Below are positions 24,886 to 34,442 of a stretch of 48,278 nucleotides of DNA, piece after piece. The DNA is from Selenomonadaceae bacterium. Lineage in GTDB: Bacteria; Bacillota; Negativicutes; Selenomonadales; Selenomonadaceae. The stretch spans positions 1-48,278 of the forward strand of contig JALFBM010000045.1 of assembly GCA_022773425.1 (NCBI GenBank), read 5' to 3'. A program made the translations under genes and the position numbers. Position 1 is the first letter of the stretch, and the number at the start of each line of letters is the position of its first letter. The notes under the pieces are model-generated. The model was not told where the DNA came from, made no database searches, and saw only the letters and a list, made by a program, of their open reading frames with translations.

Positions 24886-26865
24886 TCAGAACGAGCCGCC
24901 GACGCGGAAGTGCAAGCGTCCGCCGTCGCTGCCCCGGCCGTAATCCAGGCGCAGCGGCCCCATCGGCGTGTTCAGCGCGACGCCGATACCGACGCTGCCC
25001 TTGAGCTCGAAGTCATCCTTATAGCCGTTCGGGTGATGGAACGGGTCGCCATTCGGCCCCGTGATATCCCATGCCGAGCCCCAGTCGGTGAAGATGGCGC
25101 CCTGCACCTTCGAGATCAGCGGGAAACGGTATTCGATCGTCCCGAGAACCATCTTCGTGCCGCGGAACTGATCCTCGCGGTAGCCGCGGATCGAGCTCTG
25201 GCCGCCTACGCGGAACTGGTTGTACTCCGAGATATGGCCGTGTCCGAAACCTGCCATGCCGCGGACAGCGATGACCTGCGAACGGCCGACCTTGAAGTAG
25301 CGCTGATCTTCGATGGAGATCTTCTGGAAGTCGAAATCGCCCCAGAGCCCAGCGAGCTCCGTCGAAATCGCGATGCGGCGGCCCGTCGTCGGATTGTAGA
25401 CGTTGTCGCGCGTATCCGTGACATGGTCGAAGCCGAGGCTGCGCGTCGTACCGAAATTGTACTTGCGCCACGCATCCTGATCCGACTTGGAAAAATTGAT
25501 GTAATCAATGCTGCTGTCGCGCGGCCAGCCGCTCTCATCCGATTCATGGCTGACGTATTTGTCCTTGCGGTTGCGGAGCGTCACGTAGTTCGTGGAGTAC
25601 TCGCTGGCCGGACGGCCGAGCGTGATCTCACCGCCCGAGTATTCGCGCATGTATTCCTCGATGAGGTTGCCGTTGTAGTCATAGTCATCGGTCTCATACG
25701 TGCGGTTGTAGAGCTTGAACGTGCCGACCGTCTCTTTCTTGTCGATGTACGGGTGGCGCCACGAGAACGTGTAGCCGTGAGCATCCGTATCATCGCCGCT
25801 GACCTCATAGCTGATGCTGACCGCATCGCCGGTTCCGCGGAAGTTCGTATCGGAAACGCTGAGCATACCGAGCAGGCCGTCCTCCGACGAGTAGCCGGCG
25901 CCGATGCCGAACGAGCCCGTGCGCTTCTCCTTGACGTCGACCTCCATGATGACCGCGTTCGGGTTGACGCCCGGATTCATCTTGATGTTGACATCCTCGA
26001 AGAAACCGAGGTTGTAGACGCGCTGCATGCTGCGGCGTGCTTTCTTCGAATTGAACGGCTCCCCGACCTTCTGGCGCATTTCGCGCAGGATGACATAGTC
26101 CTTGGTCTTTGTATTGCCCTTGACCTTATAGCCCTCGAGCGTTCCCTCGTTGACCTCAATGACGAGATCGCCGCTGCGGTCGATGTTGAGATCTGTGATT
26201 TTCGCGAGGATGTAGCCGTCCGCGCGGTATTTCTCCTGGATGGCCTGCACGTTTTCGTGCAGCGTCTTGCTGTTCAGGATTTCGCCGATCTTGACCGTCA
26301 TAAGCTTCATGAGGTCATCGGTCTTTTCCACGGTGTTGCCCTTGATCTTCAGGCTCTTCAGCACCGGGTTCTCGAGCACGTGATAGGTCAGCACGATGCC
26401 CTCCGGCACCTCCTCGATGCTCGGGTAGAGGTCGTAGAAACAGCCCGTTGCGTAGATGGCCTCGCGGTCCTTGTTCATGCCGCTCATCGTGAACATGTCC
26501 CCGGTGTGCATCGTCATCGCGGCTTTCGCCGTCGCATCCGTGAGCTTGCTCGTCCCGTCAAGGACGGTGTCGACAATGGTCTTGCCCTCGAACTGCTTCA
26601 TGCCGTTCGTGATGGTCTCTTCGGCAGGGCGGTTCTTGACCCATTTGGCCGTCGTCTCATCGAGTTTCTTTTCCTGTGCTTTTGCGGCTGCAGCTTTCGC
26701 TGTATCTGCGGTGGCGGCAGCTGGCGTATTCGCCGCAGCACTCCCCTGCTCCGACGTCGCCTGCACGGCTGGCGCATCCGCCGCATAGCTGATTCCCGGC
26801 ACAGCCGCCGCGCTGGTTGCAAAGACGACCGCATAGACGAGCTTTCTGTAGTTGCGTTTATCCAA
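24886..26865 (-). CDS. bamA: BamA, outer-membrane protein assembly factor
   Basis: A 659-residue Omp85 protein that inserts beta-barrel proteins into the outer membrane. The start is TTG at 26865 with AGGAGG 8 bases upstream. A signal peptide (to about residue 28) and an Ala/Gln-rich linker precede about three POTRA domains (about 85-320: LKSLKIKGNTVEKTDDL, LEGYKVKGNTKTKDYVIL, NLGFFEDVNIKMNPG). The C-terminal barrel (about 330-659) contains the conserved loop-6 motif SSIRGYREDQFRG and ends LHFRVGGSF. Having fewer POTRA domains than the five of E. coli is usual in diderm Firmicutes. The next gene begins 2 bases after its stop. Confidence 0.96.
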   Translation of the reverse strand: MDKRNYRKLVYAVVFATSAAAVPGISYAADAPAVQATSEQGSAAANTPAAATADTAKAAAAKAQEKKLDETTAKWVKNRPAEETITNGMKQFEGKTIVDTVLDGTSKLTDATAKAAMTMHTGDMFTMSGMNKDREAIYATGCFYDLYPSIEEVPEGIVLTYHVLENPVLKSLKIKGNTVEKTDDLMKLMTVKIGEILNSKTLHENVQAIQEKYRADGYILAKITDLNIDRSGDLVIEVNEGTLEGYKVKGNTKTKDYVILREMRQKVGEPFNSKKARRSMQRVYNLGFFEDVNIKMNPGVNPNAVIMEVDVKEKRTGSFGIGAGYSSEDGLLGMLSVSDTNFRGTGDAVSISYEVSGDDTDAHGYTFSWRHPYIDKKETVGTFKLYNRTYETDDYDYNGNLIEEYMREYSGGEITLGRPASEYSTNYVTLRNRKDKYVSHESDESGWPRDSSIDYINFSKSDQDAWRKYNFGTTRSLGFDHVTDTRDNVYNPTTGRRIAISTELAGLWGDFDFQKISIEDQRYFKVGRSQVIAVRGMAGFGHGHISEYNQFRVGGQSSIRGYREDQFRGTKMVLGTIEYRFPLISKVQGAIFTDWGSAWDITGPNGDPFHHPNGYKDDFELKGSVGIGVALNTPMGPLRLDYGRGSDGGRLHFRVGGSF

Positions 26866-26885
26866 GGGTCAAACCTCCTAAAACT

Positions 26886-26914
26886 GAGCGCCCCGAAAAA
26901 AAGAAAGGGGGCTC
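26886..26914 (-). terminator. Hairpin before bamA (possible attenuator)
   Basis: GAGCCCCC and GGGGCGCTC arms (minus strand) around a T-rich loop, followed by AGTTTT and then the AGGAGG of bamA. The stem is imperfect, and the hairpin could act as a weak terminator or leader structure. Confidence 0.4.
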
Positions 26915-26950
26915 CCATAAAACTTCGAATGTATCGACACGGCACAGATC

Positions 26951-27514
26951 CTACTGTCTGAGAATCTGTCCCGCTTTTTGCATCAGCTGCTGCTTTTCCG
27001 CATCCGGAACCGTCGCCTTGCGCAAAGGCTGTGTCGGCGCTGGCGCTTCCCGCGTTTCCGTCCGCGGCTGTGCGCTCTCCTGCGCCACCGGCTGCGCCTG
27101 GTAGACGGGTTCATCCCGTCCGGCTGCCGACGCAGGCCGCGCGGGCGAAACTGGCGCAGCATCGCCCGTCGCCTTTGCCGCAGCCTCTGCCGGCGCGGGC
27201 AAAGGCTGCACCGCGTCCGCCGCCTGGGTGGTGCTGCTGTGCTCCGCCCGCTCCACCGACGCGTGCTGTACTTGCACCAGCGAAACCAATCCAGCCGACA
27301 AAAGGACGGCCACGAGAACGGGCGCCATTCTCTTTCCCCAGGTCATGAGGCGCGAGGTTCGTTCGCTTTCCTGAACCTGCGAAAGCTCCGCTTTTGCGAG
27401 CATGACCTTCAGATCGCTCTGCACGTCATTCTCGCTGTCGAGCGAATGCTCGGCCGCCCCAAGCCACTCTTTGGCCGCTCGGATATGTCCTCTCCGCTTT
27501 TTCCGGTCGCGCAA
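26951..27514 (-). CDS. Single-pass membrane protein next to the sigma factor
   Basis: A 187-residue protein of no recognised family. Residues 1 to about 60 are cytoplasmic and charged (RDRKKRRGHIRAAKEWLGA and a short acidic helix). One transmembrane helix follows (about 64-82, APVLVAVLLSAGLVSLVQV). The rest is an Ala/Pro/Gln-rich extracytoplasmic tail ending VPDAEKQQLMQKAGQILRQ. The start is TTG at 27514 with GGGAGG 8 bases upstream. It follows the sigma factor gene by 151 bases in the same direction. The topology fits an anti-sigma factor or an envelope sensor, but there is no recognisable anti-sigma motif, so this role is inference from position and topology only. Confidence 0.65.
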   Translation of the reverse strand: MRDRKKRRGHIRAAKEWLGAAEHSLDSENDVQSDLKVMLAKAELSQVQESERTSRLMTWGKRMAPVLVAVLLSAGLVSLVQVQHASVERAEHSSTTQAADAVQPLPAPAEAAAKATGDAAPVSPARPASAAGRDEPVYQAQPVAQESAQPRTETREAPAPTQPLRKATVPDAEKQQLMQKAGQILRQ

Positions 27515-27665
27515 GGCCTCTCCCTCCCCGATTGTTTTTCTGACTCTATGGGATATAGTCCGGACACCATGCGTATTTCTATCCGCGCATTTTCCGCGTG
27601 CAAACCGAAATAACGGGATTTATAGGACAAAATCTTCTTTTTTCCTCCGTTTTTGGCTGATTTCC

Positions 27666-28298
27666 TCACCAATAATGCATAAAGCGCGACAACATGCCGC
27701 GAACGCGGCGTATGCCGTTCTTCTGCAGGCGGTAGATATGCGACGTGCTGACATCGAGCGCATCGGCCGTCACCGCCGCGTCCTCGCTCATCATATAGCC
27801 CTCGAGCGCCGCCTTCTCCTTCTCCGGGAGGCGGTCGAGCGCGTGGTGCAGCTGCCGCGAGAGCTCATGCTGCTCCGCCTGCTCCGCAACGGAAAGCGCG
27901 TGGTCCGGCAGCTGCTCTTTCTGCAGGGGCCGTTCCCCGCTGTCCGCCTCGCCCTCGAGGCAGGCGATATCGATATTGCCCTCTTTTTTCAGATAGTTGA
28001 GGATCCGGCCGCGAATGCGGTGGATACCGTACAGGCTGAACGCCACGCCGCGCGAGGGATCGAAGCTCTCGGCTGCCTCGATGAGTCCGACGGTGCCCTC
28101 CTGTATGAGATCCAGGACGCACGGACTCTGCCGGAACGGCATGGCCTGCTTGAACACCAGGGGCTGATACGACTCGATGAGCGTCCGCCGCGCTTCCTCG
28201 TCACCGTCCTCCTTCCAGGCGCGCCAAAGCGCCTTTTCCCGCTCCGGCTCCAGGAGTTTGACCTTGCTGAGTTCTTGCATGTACTGCGAAAGTTCCAT
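27666..28298 (-). CDS. Sigma-70 family RNA polymerase sigma factor
   Basis: A 210-residue alternative sigma factor. Region 1.2 (SQYMQELSKVKLLEPEREKA) is followed by region 2 (EEARRTLIESYQPLVFKQA, then DLIQEGTVGLIEAAESFDPS and FSLYGIHRIRGRILNYL), a short variable linker with acidic residues (about 107-135), and region 4 (HHALDRLPEKEKAALEGYMM with the helix-turn-helix VTADALDVSTSHIYRLQKNG). Domain 3 is reduced. The ATG follows GGGGGG by 6-7 bases, 21 bases after the tamB stop, so it is co-transcribed with the envelope genes. Its targets are unknown; an envelope role is inferred from its position between tamB and bamA. Confidence 0.88.
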   Translation of the reverse strand: MELSQYMQELSKVKLLEPEREKALWRAWKEDGDEEARRTLIESYQPLVFKQAMPFRQSPCVLDLIQEGTVGLIEAAESFDPSRGVAFSLYGIHRIRGRILNYLKKEGNIDIACLEGEADSGERPLQKEQLPDHALSVAEQAEQHELSRQLHHALDRLPEKEKAALEGYMMSEDAAVTADALDVSTSHIYRLQKNGIRRVRGMLSRFMHYW

Positions 28299-28319
28299 CG
28301 TATCCCCCCTTCCAAAGAT

Positions 28320-31300
28320 TTAGAAGCTAACCCGGATCTGCACGCCATAGCGCGAGTCCCCGGACTCCTGATCAAACGTCAGGCCGTAGCGGTCGCTTAG
28401 GTCGTACCGCACGCCGTAGCGCTTCGTATCATCGCCGATGCCCTGCGTGTAGCGCACGAGCAGCTTATCACCGATGTATTTTCCCATCTCGACATTGTAG
28501 ACTTCGTCCTGGCTGTCCTGCGAAGACGGGTGATGATTCTCCAGCATCGAGCCGCTGCCGCGGGAAATCGTGAAGTCATCGAGCCACAGCATCTTGCGCA
28601 TGACGCCCTCGACCTCGGCGAGGAAGCTCGCCTGCAGCCCCGCGGTCAGCAGGTCACCCGCATCGATCTGCTTGCCGGCCCGATAGGCATTCCGCAGCGT
28701 CAGCAGCTGGATGATCTCCGTCTGGCTCATCGCCGGCTCGGACGTCAGCGAAATCTGCATATCGCTGAGCGGGCCGGTCAGCGCGAGCCGCACCTTGGCC
28801 TGCGTCAGACGCGTCTCCGCGAGAAAGCGAATGCTCGGCAGGAACGAATCGACCTGGTTGAAATAGGCTGTGCCCTCCCGAATGACGAACGGGGTTTTCA
28901 GATAGCTCACCGTACCGCCGCTGCGCACGGATATCGTACCGGAGGACCGCGGGTGCAGGGTTGTCCCGCCGAAATGTGCGGAACCGGTCAGGTACATATC
29001 GTAGAGATAGGAGCTGTAGAAATGCACCTTGTCCCCAACGTTTACCTGCACGTCGAGCATCGCATCCGGCAGCGTGCTGTCTCCGTCCGGGATCGACGGC
29101 ACGGAAACCATGCAGTCGCGGAAATCGATCTTGCCTGACAGCTTCGGCAATTTCCTGCCGCCCGGCATTTCACCTTGCCCGAGATGGAAGCTCGCCGTGA
29201 TCGGGCCGCGGAAGAACGAGCTCTCCACATCGAGCTGATCCGTTTGGAAATCGAAATCGTAGGTCGACGGCTTCAGCCCGTCCAGCGTCAAAGAGCCGCT
29301 CCCGTGAAATGTGCCTTCGCCCATTTTACCATGAAAATCGCCGATTGTCATCGAATTTCCACGGAATTCCGCGGAAAGTTTCATGTTGGTAATCGGTTTT
29401 TCGAGAACTTTTAGCTTCATCGCCCCGTCCGCAACGCCGACCGAGCCGTTGACGAGCGGGTGTGCCGGCGTGCCCGTGATCGTCAGCTTGCCGGTCGTCG
29501 CACCGATCGCCCAGTCGATCTGGTTCGTCAGCGCCGGCAGCAGCGAGAGATCCGCGTGGTCGAGCGAGACCTCCAGATGCATCTGCCCGAGATCGTTGAG
29601 GTCGGAGGCATCCTTCGCCAGCAAAGGCTGGAACGGCACGACGCCCTCCGCACTCATCTGGTAGGTCTGATCCGCGACATGCTTCTGCACCGTCAGGGAC
29701 TCGATATCGAGAATGCCCCGCTTCAGATGCACGAGCCCGTTCAGCGCATCGAAGGTCGCGCCGCGGACGCCGCCGTCGCGCGCGCGGATAGTCGCGTCGA
29801 CCGTCGGGCTCGAGCGATAGCCGCCAAGGGACGCCTCGACATCGGTCTCACCGATAACCTCGGTCTGTATGCCGCCGAGCGCCGTGAGCATCCCGACCGA
29901 GATGCCCTGCGCCGAGAAATTGCCCTTGACCGCGCCATTCTCCGACAGGTCGACGCTGCCCTTTCCTTCAAAGCTGCCATCGCTCCCCTGCTTGCCCTCC
30001 AGCGTGTCGATGGTGAGCTGGTGGTCCTTCAGCGAAGCCCCGACCTTCACATCGTGGATGTCATACCCCGCCGCCGTGCCCGCCGCCACGGTGCCCTGCA
30101 GGGCGCCGGACGGGTTCTCCAGGCTGCCGCCGATTTCGACGCTGGCATTCATCTTGCCCTGTACCTTGTCGTTCTTGAGGTTCAGCATCGCCGTCAGGGC
30201 GTTGACATCCGCGTTCTCGATGGCGGCATGACCGGAGAGCGCCTGCGTTTTCGCATCGTACGAAGCCTCAAGATGCAAGGTTCCCGTATCCTGCTGAAAG
30301 TCAAAGTGATCGATATGCAAAATATCGCCCTCATACTTGACCCAGCCGTCGAGATTTCGGATACTCTGCCCATTCAGCACGATTTCCGGTGCGCGCAGAT
30401 GCCCGTAAAATGCCGGCTCCTGGATGGTTCCCTTGACATTGCCCTCGAACGCGCCCTTGCCGCTGACCGGATAGGGAAGCTTGCTCTTGAAGCGCTCCAT
30501 ATCGAGGTCCTTGGCCTCGGTCTTTAGGTCGAGGTTCCACTGGCGGTCAATCGTGCCGTTCAGCACGGCGTCGATCATCGGGGAAAACAGATGGAAATCC
30601 TGCAGGCGCACGACGCCGTCGTGCAGGAAGTAATCGCCGTCCATGCCGGACAGCAGAACGCCAGCGTAGCTTCCGCGGTAGAAATGCACGTAGCCGACGC
30701 CCTCCGGGTTGTCGAGCGTGCCCGTAAGCTGAATGACGTTGTCGACATTACCGGTGATCGGGCGGTCCGGTGCAACGAGCGCCGCGACATCCTCCATGCG
30801 CGCGCCCTTCGTATCGATGCGAAGATTCAGCTTTTTCTCCCCGGCGAAGCCGACGGTGCCCTGGACGAACCAGGTCTGCTGCCCGTCCTTTTCCAGCAGA
30901 AAGTCATCGACATGCACGCCGTCGAGGCTGCCGCCCGCCCGGATCTTCAGCGTGTCGTACGGCTGCTTGAAGAATTTGCCATGCATGGCCGAAAACGAAA
31001 CCTCGACCTGCGGATTGGCCAGGTCCCCCTGGACCGTCCCCTCGAAGTCACCGAACCCGGTCATCTCCGCCTGCGGCACGAGCTTCTGCACGAGGGACAG
31101 GTCGACATGCCCGCCATAGATGGCGAGGTCGAGATCCCGCCCACCGCGGATACTGCCCTCGAGCCCGAGGCTGCTGCGGTTCGGCAGCCAGGCCGATAGA
31201 TAATCGACCGTCAGATCCTGCCCGTCCAGGTAAAACGAAGTATGCAGACTCTCAACCGGCAGATCCGCATAGCTCCCGTCACGCATGCTGACCGAGCCGT

Positions 31301-32687
31301 AGGCCGTGAGCCTGCTCGTATCCATGCCGACACCGTGCAGGCCGAGATCCGCCGTGAGCTTCCCGCTCACAGGGAACGAGCCGAGCTGCGGCAGTGCGGA
31401 CATGGCATCCGTGATATCGACGTTCTGCGTCTTGACATGCGCCGTGAATTCCTGCGTCCCCGTCGTGACCTCTCCCTCACCGGTCAAGGTCCCGCCGAAC
31501 GCCTCTGCGTAGACATCCTGCAGATAGAGCCGCCCGTAGAGGAAGCGGACCTTCGCGCGGGCGTTCTTGAACGCAATGCCCTGCACCGCGCCCTCCGCGG
31601 CCTCCACGTTGCCGTCGATCATCGGCTGGGATGCCGTCCCCTTGATACGAGCCGTGAATTTTGCGGCGCCCCGATACGGGATATTGGCCAGCACGGCCGA
31701 GGGATCGAACGAATCCGAGCTCGCCGTCAGATCAAAATGCGGCTCTGACGCGTCGAGGCGGATCCGCCCGGCGACATGTGCCTGCTGCGATGCGGCCTCG
31801 GCATCTGCCGACAGGATAACCTCCCGGTTGTCGAAATCCGCGTGCCCGTGAATCTGTTCGACCGTCGTCTGCTCGACCTGCGCCGCACCGTCGGCGAAAT
31901 CCGCACTGCCGTGCACGGATACCGGCGCACCGCTGCGGCGGTAGACCTGCAGCTCCGCCGTGCGGATAGCGCCGCCCTCGATGCGCACGCCATCCGGCAG
32001 CGTTCCGCTGGAGATATAGCCGAGATATGGCGCGATATCAATATGCTGCGCCTTGAGGGACACGATCTGCTTGTCTTGGGAAATCGTGCCCTTGACCTGA
32101 AACGGTGCCTCGCGCGTCGTGCCCTCGGCCTGCGCCCTGATGACCGGATCATCCGCGAAGTCGAGCGACGCGTTCACGCCGTCCGCCGTTTCCTCGATGC
32201 CTTGCGCGTGCAAAACGATCGAAGCATTTGACAGCTTTACTTTGCCGTGAAATTTCATCTCACCGCCGCCTGAGGTCTGGATATCCTGCACATTCCATGT
32301 GCCATCATCCCGCTGCGTGAGATTTGCCGTGACGTTCTCGACCTCCACCGTATCGATGGCGTCCGCCGGATTCTTCAGGAGCTCTTCGGCGTCCTTCCAT
32401 GCAGAAAGCAGGCGGAAAGACACCCGCGCGCGTTCCGCGTGGGCGATGCTTTCCGCCTGCTTGTCATAAAGGTCCAGGTCGGTGAGCTCCACCTCGTGGA
32501 GAGACTTCACCTGGATCGAGCCGATGGCCGTCTCCGTCCCGAGCACATCCGACGCTTTCATCTGAAGGAACTCCGCCGCGCGGTCCATAAAGGCAGCCGA
32601 GCGCACATAGTAATAGCACCCGGCCATAGCGATGGCCAATACACCGATGAAAATTCCCAGTGCGAGGACTGCCTTTTTCCGCTTCAT
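28320..32687 (-). CDS. tamB: TamB, translocation and assembly module protein
   Basis: A 1455-residue AsmA-like bridge protein. One N-terminal transmembrane anchor (about 7-29) is followed by a very long periplasmic beta-taco region with repeated motifs such as GKLTADLGLHGVG, GSLENPSGALQGTV and GTPAHPLVNGSVGVADGAM. The C-terminal DUF490/TamB domain (about 1050-1455) contains GTISVRSGGTVSYL, FVIREGTAYFNQVD and LTGPLSDMQISLTSEPAMSQ, and the protein ends VQIRVSF. Members of this family span the periplasm and carry phospholipid or assist barrel assembly. There is no TamA in the window; in diderm Firmicutes TamB is thought to pair with BamA. The ATG has AAAGGG 8 bases upstream. Confidence 0.94.
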   Translation of the reverse strand: MKRKKAVLALGIFIGVLAIAMAGCYYYVRSAAFMDRAAEFLQMKASDVLGTETAIGSIQVKSLHEVELTDLDLYDKQAESIAHAERARVSFRLLSAWKDAEELLKNPADAIDTVEVENVTANLTQRDDGTWNVQDIQTSGGGEMKFHGKVKLSNASIVLHAQGIEETADGVNASLDFADDPVIRAQAEGTTREAPFQVKGTISQDKQIVSLKAQHIDIAPYLGYISSGTLPDGVRIEGGAIRTAELQVYRRSGAPVSVHGSADFADGAAQVEQTTVEQIHGHADFDNREVILSADAEAASQQAHVAGRIRLDASEPHFDLTASSDSFDPSAVLANIPYRGAAKFTARIKGTASQPMIDGNVEAAEGAVQGIAFKNARAKVRFLYGRLYLQDVYAEAFGGTLTGEGEVTTGTQEFTAHVKTQNVDITDAMSALPQLGSFPVSGKLTADLGLHGVGMDTSRLTAYGSVSMRDGSYADLPVESLHTSFYLDGQDLTVDYLSAWLPNRSSLGLEGSIRGGRDLDLAIYGGHVDLSLVQKLVPQAEMTGFGDFEGTVQGDLANPQVEVSFSAMHGKFFKQPYDTLKIRAGGSLDGVHVDDFLLEKDGQQTWFVQGTVGFAGEKKLNLRIDTKGARMEDVAALVAPDRPITGNVDNVIQLTGTLDNPEGVGYVHFYRGSYAGVLLSGMDGDYFLHDGVVRLQDFHLFSPMIDAVLNGTIDRQWNLDLKTEAKDLDMERFKSKLPYPVSGKGAFEGNVKGTIQEPAFYGHLRAPEIVLNGQSIRNLDGWVKYEGDILHIDHFDFQQDTGTLHLEASYDAKTQALSGHAAIENADVNALTAMLNLKNDKVQGKMNASVEIGGSLENPSGALQGTVAAGTAAGYDIHDVKVGASLKDHQLTIDTLEGKQGSDGSFEGKGSVDLSENGAVKGNFSAQGISVGMLTALGGIQTEVIGETDVEASLGGYRSSPTVDATIRARDGGVRGATFDALNGLVHLKRGILDIESLTVQKHVADQTYQMSAEGVVPFQPLLAKDASDLNDLGQMHLEVSLDHADLSLLPALTNQIDWAIGATTGKLTITGTPAHPLVNGSVGVADGAMKLKVLEKPITNMKLSAEFRGNSMTIGDFHGKMGEGTFHGSGSLTLDGLKPSTYDFDFQTDQLDVESSFFRGPITASFHLGQGEMPGGRKLPKLSGKIDFRDCMVSVPSIPDGDSTLPDAMLDVQVNVGDKVHFYSSYLYDMYLTGSAHFGGTTLHPRSSGTISVRSGGTVSYLKTPFVIREGTAYFNQVDSFLPSIRFLAETRLTQAKVRLALTGPLSDMQISLTSEPAMSQTEIIQLLTLRNAYRAGKQIDAGDLLTAGLQASFLAEVEGVMRKMLWLDDFTISRGSGSMLENHHPSSQDSQDEVYNVEMGKYIGDKLLVRYTQGIGDDTKRYGVRYDLSDRYGLTFDQESGDSRYGVQIRVSF

Positions 32688-32728
32688 CGCGAATCCCTTT
32701 CCTTATGGATACACGCTCCCCTCTGAAA

Positions 32729-32749
32729 GAACCGTGGACCAAACGGTTC
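32729..32749 (-). terminator. Weak hairpin between tolC and tamB
   Basis: A 7-bp stem GAACCGT / ACGGTTC with a 7-base loop, followed by TTTC on the minus strand, between the tolC stop and the tamB ribosome binding site. It is probably partial attenuation at most. Confidence 0.4.
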
Positions 32750-32765
32750 TCCGCGGCAAACCGCC

Positions 32766-34346
32766 TTACTTTGCGAGCTCTGCAGCGACTGCCTGACTCT
32801 CCGCGTGCGCGTTCTCCGGCTTGCGTGGCGCTACTGACTGCTTCTCGGCCTTTGGCTGAGCTTTGGCCTGTGCCTTCTGCTTCTTTTCTTTCTTCTGCTT
32901 GGCCGGTTTCTTGTCCGTTTTTTTCTGCGGTGTTGGCGTCTCAAAGACCGCGTTGGCGTTGATCTTCGCGGCCTCGCGTGCCTCGACCGCCGTTTTGCCG
33001 CTCTCCTGCGCCGCCACGTACTTCGTCACGTCGAGATCGACCGGGATGCCCATCGCCTGATCAAGCGACGCCTTGCTCGTATTGTAGTTATAGAGCGACG
33101 TATAGTAGTTCGTCCGCGCCGTCGTCAGCTTTTCCTCTGCATCCATGACGTCGAGGTTCGTGCCGACACCCGCGCTGTAACGGACCTTCGCAATCTTGTA
33201 ATCCTCTTCCGCCCGGTTGACCGCGACCTCCGTCGTATGGATGTTCTTCTCGGCCGCCTGCAGGTTCAGGAACGCCGTGCGGACGGCGAGTCGGATGGCG
33301 TCATCCGTCTGCGCGGACGCCTCCTTCGCCTTCGTGACCGCCGCTTCCGCCGCATGCTGGTTGGCCGCTGTCACGCCGTTGTCAAAGAAATCCCACGAAG
33401 CCGTCGCGCCGATGCTCCAGGTATTGCTGCTCGTATGGTTATCGTTGAACGGCTGCTCGCCGGCCATCGAGCGCGCGGCCGCGGCGTTGACCGTCGGGGC
33501 ATTGCCCGCTTTCGCCGTCTTGACGGCCTGCTCGGCCTGTTTGATCTGATAGACCGCCGCCGCGCCGTCCGCGCGGTTTGCCAGCGCGTAACGCGTGCAG
33601 TCGTCGAGCGTCAGGTCGTATTTCGTGTATTTCAGCTGATCGTGGATGGAGAGCACCGTATCCGTCGGCAGGCCGATCACGTTGTTGAGCGTCGAGACCG
33701 CAACATCGTAGTTGTTCTGCGCCGTCACGAGTGCCTGCTGCGCGTTCGCAAGCGAGACCTGCGACGCGAGCACATCGGATTTCGCGACCGTGCCGACACC
33801 GTACTGCGCGTTGACGTTGTCGAGATGCTCCTGCAACGTATTCACGGATTCCTGCTCGACCTGGATGAGGTTGCGAGCCTGCAGGATCTTGTAATAATCC
33901 GTCGTCGCCTGCAGCCGGACACTCTGCTTCGTATTCTCGAGCGTCAGATCCGCGGCGTTCAGCGCGAGCTTTTCCGATTCGACCTGGCTGCGCAACGGCT
34001 CGTTGTAGAGCGGAATGCCGACCGAGACCGAGTTGCCGTAATTATACCTGTAGTTCTGCCCGGTCATGCGCGCGGATTGATAGGCCTCGCCGCCAATGCG
34101 GTTCGCCGTCGTCTGCCAGGTCAGCTTCGGGCCGAACTGGCGGCGCGACTGCGAAATCGCCCATTTCGCCTTGTCGACGTCTGCGAGGCTTCCCTTGATC
34201 GTGCGGTTGTTCTCGAGTGCCATCTGCACGCTGTCGTCGAGGTTCAGCTCCACCGTATCCGCGGCGAAAGCAGCCTGCGAGCCAGCCAAAAACAGGCCCG
34301 TGAGCACGAGCGTTGTCAGTCTCTGATAAAAATGCGTTCTTTTCAA
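32766..34346 (-). CDS. tolC: TolC family outer-membrane efflux protein
   Basis: A 526-residue TolC-type channel. The start is TTG at 34346 with GAGGAGG 7 bases upstream. The signal peptide (1-28, AAFAAD) is followed by two structural repeats typical of the family: LNLDDSVQMALENNRTIKG with LIQVEQESVNTLQEHLDNVN, and LTLDDCTRYALANRADGAA with YKIAKVRYSAGVGTNLDVMDA. The last 80 residues are a Lys/Ala/Gln-rich periplasmic tail not needed for the barrel. Its inner-membrane partner is not adjacent; lying between mlaD and tamB, it serves here as a part of the general envelope cluster. Confidence 0.93.
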   Translation of the reverse strand: MKRTHFYQRLTTLVLTGLFLAGSQAAFAADTVELNLDDSVQMALENNRTIKGSLADVDKAKWAISQSRRQFGPKLTWQTTANRIGGEAYQSARMTGQNYRYNYGNSVSVGIPLYNEPLRSQVESEKLALNAADLTLENTKQSVRLQATTDYYKILQARNLIQVEQESVNTLQEHLDNVNAQYGVGTVAKSDVLASQVSLANAQQALVTAQNNYDVAVSTLNNVIGLPTDTVLSIHDQLKYTKYDLTLDDCTRYALANRADGAAAVYQIKQAEQAVKTAKAGNAPTVNAAAARSMAGEQPFNDNHTSSNTWSIGATASWDFFDNGVTAANQHAAEAAVTKAKEASAQTDDAIRLAVRTAFLNLQAAEKNIHTTEVAVNRAEEDYKIAKVRYSAGVGTNLDVMDAEEKLTTARTNYYTSLYNYNTSKASLDQAMGIPVDLDVTKYVAAQESGKTAVEAREAAKINANAVFETPTPQKKTDKKPAKQKKEKKQKAQAKAQPKAEKQSVAPRKPENAHAESQAVAAELAK

Positions 34347-34442
34347 GGTCTTTCCTCCTCAAAAATTCAAACCAGGCCGATGCGATCATCCGCACCTCTA
34401 TTGGTAACCTGTATCATACCGTGTTTCGATTAAAATTCCAGA

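Noticed and set aside
24910-26961. Long open frame (683 codons) on the plus strand opposite bamA
   Set aside because: It is a high-GC shadow of bamA: Arg/Ala/Asp-rich composition, no domain, no ribosome binding site, and BamA is certain on the other strand.
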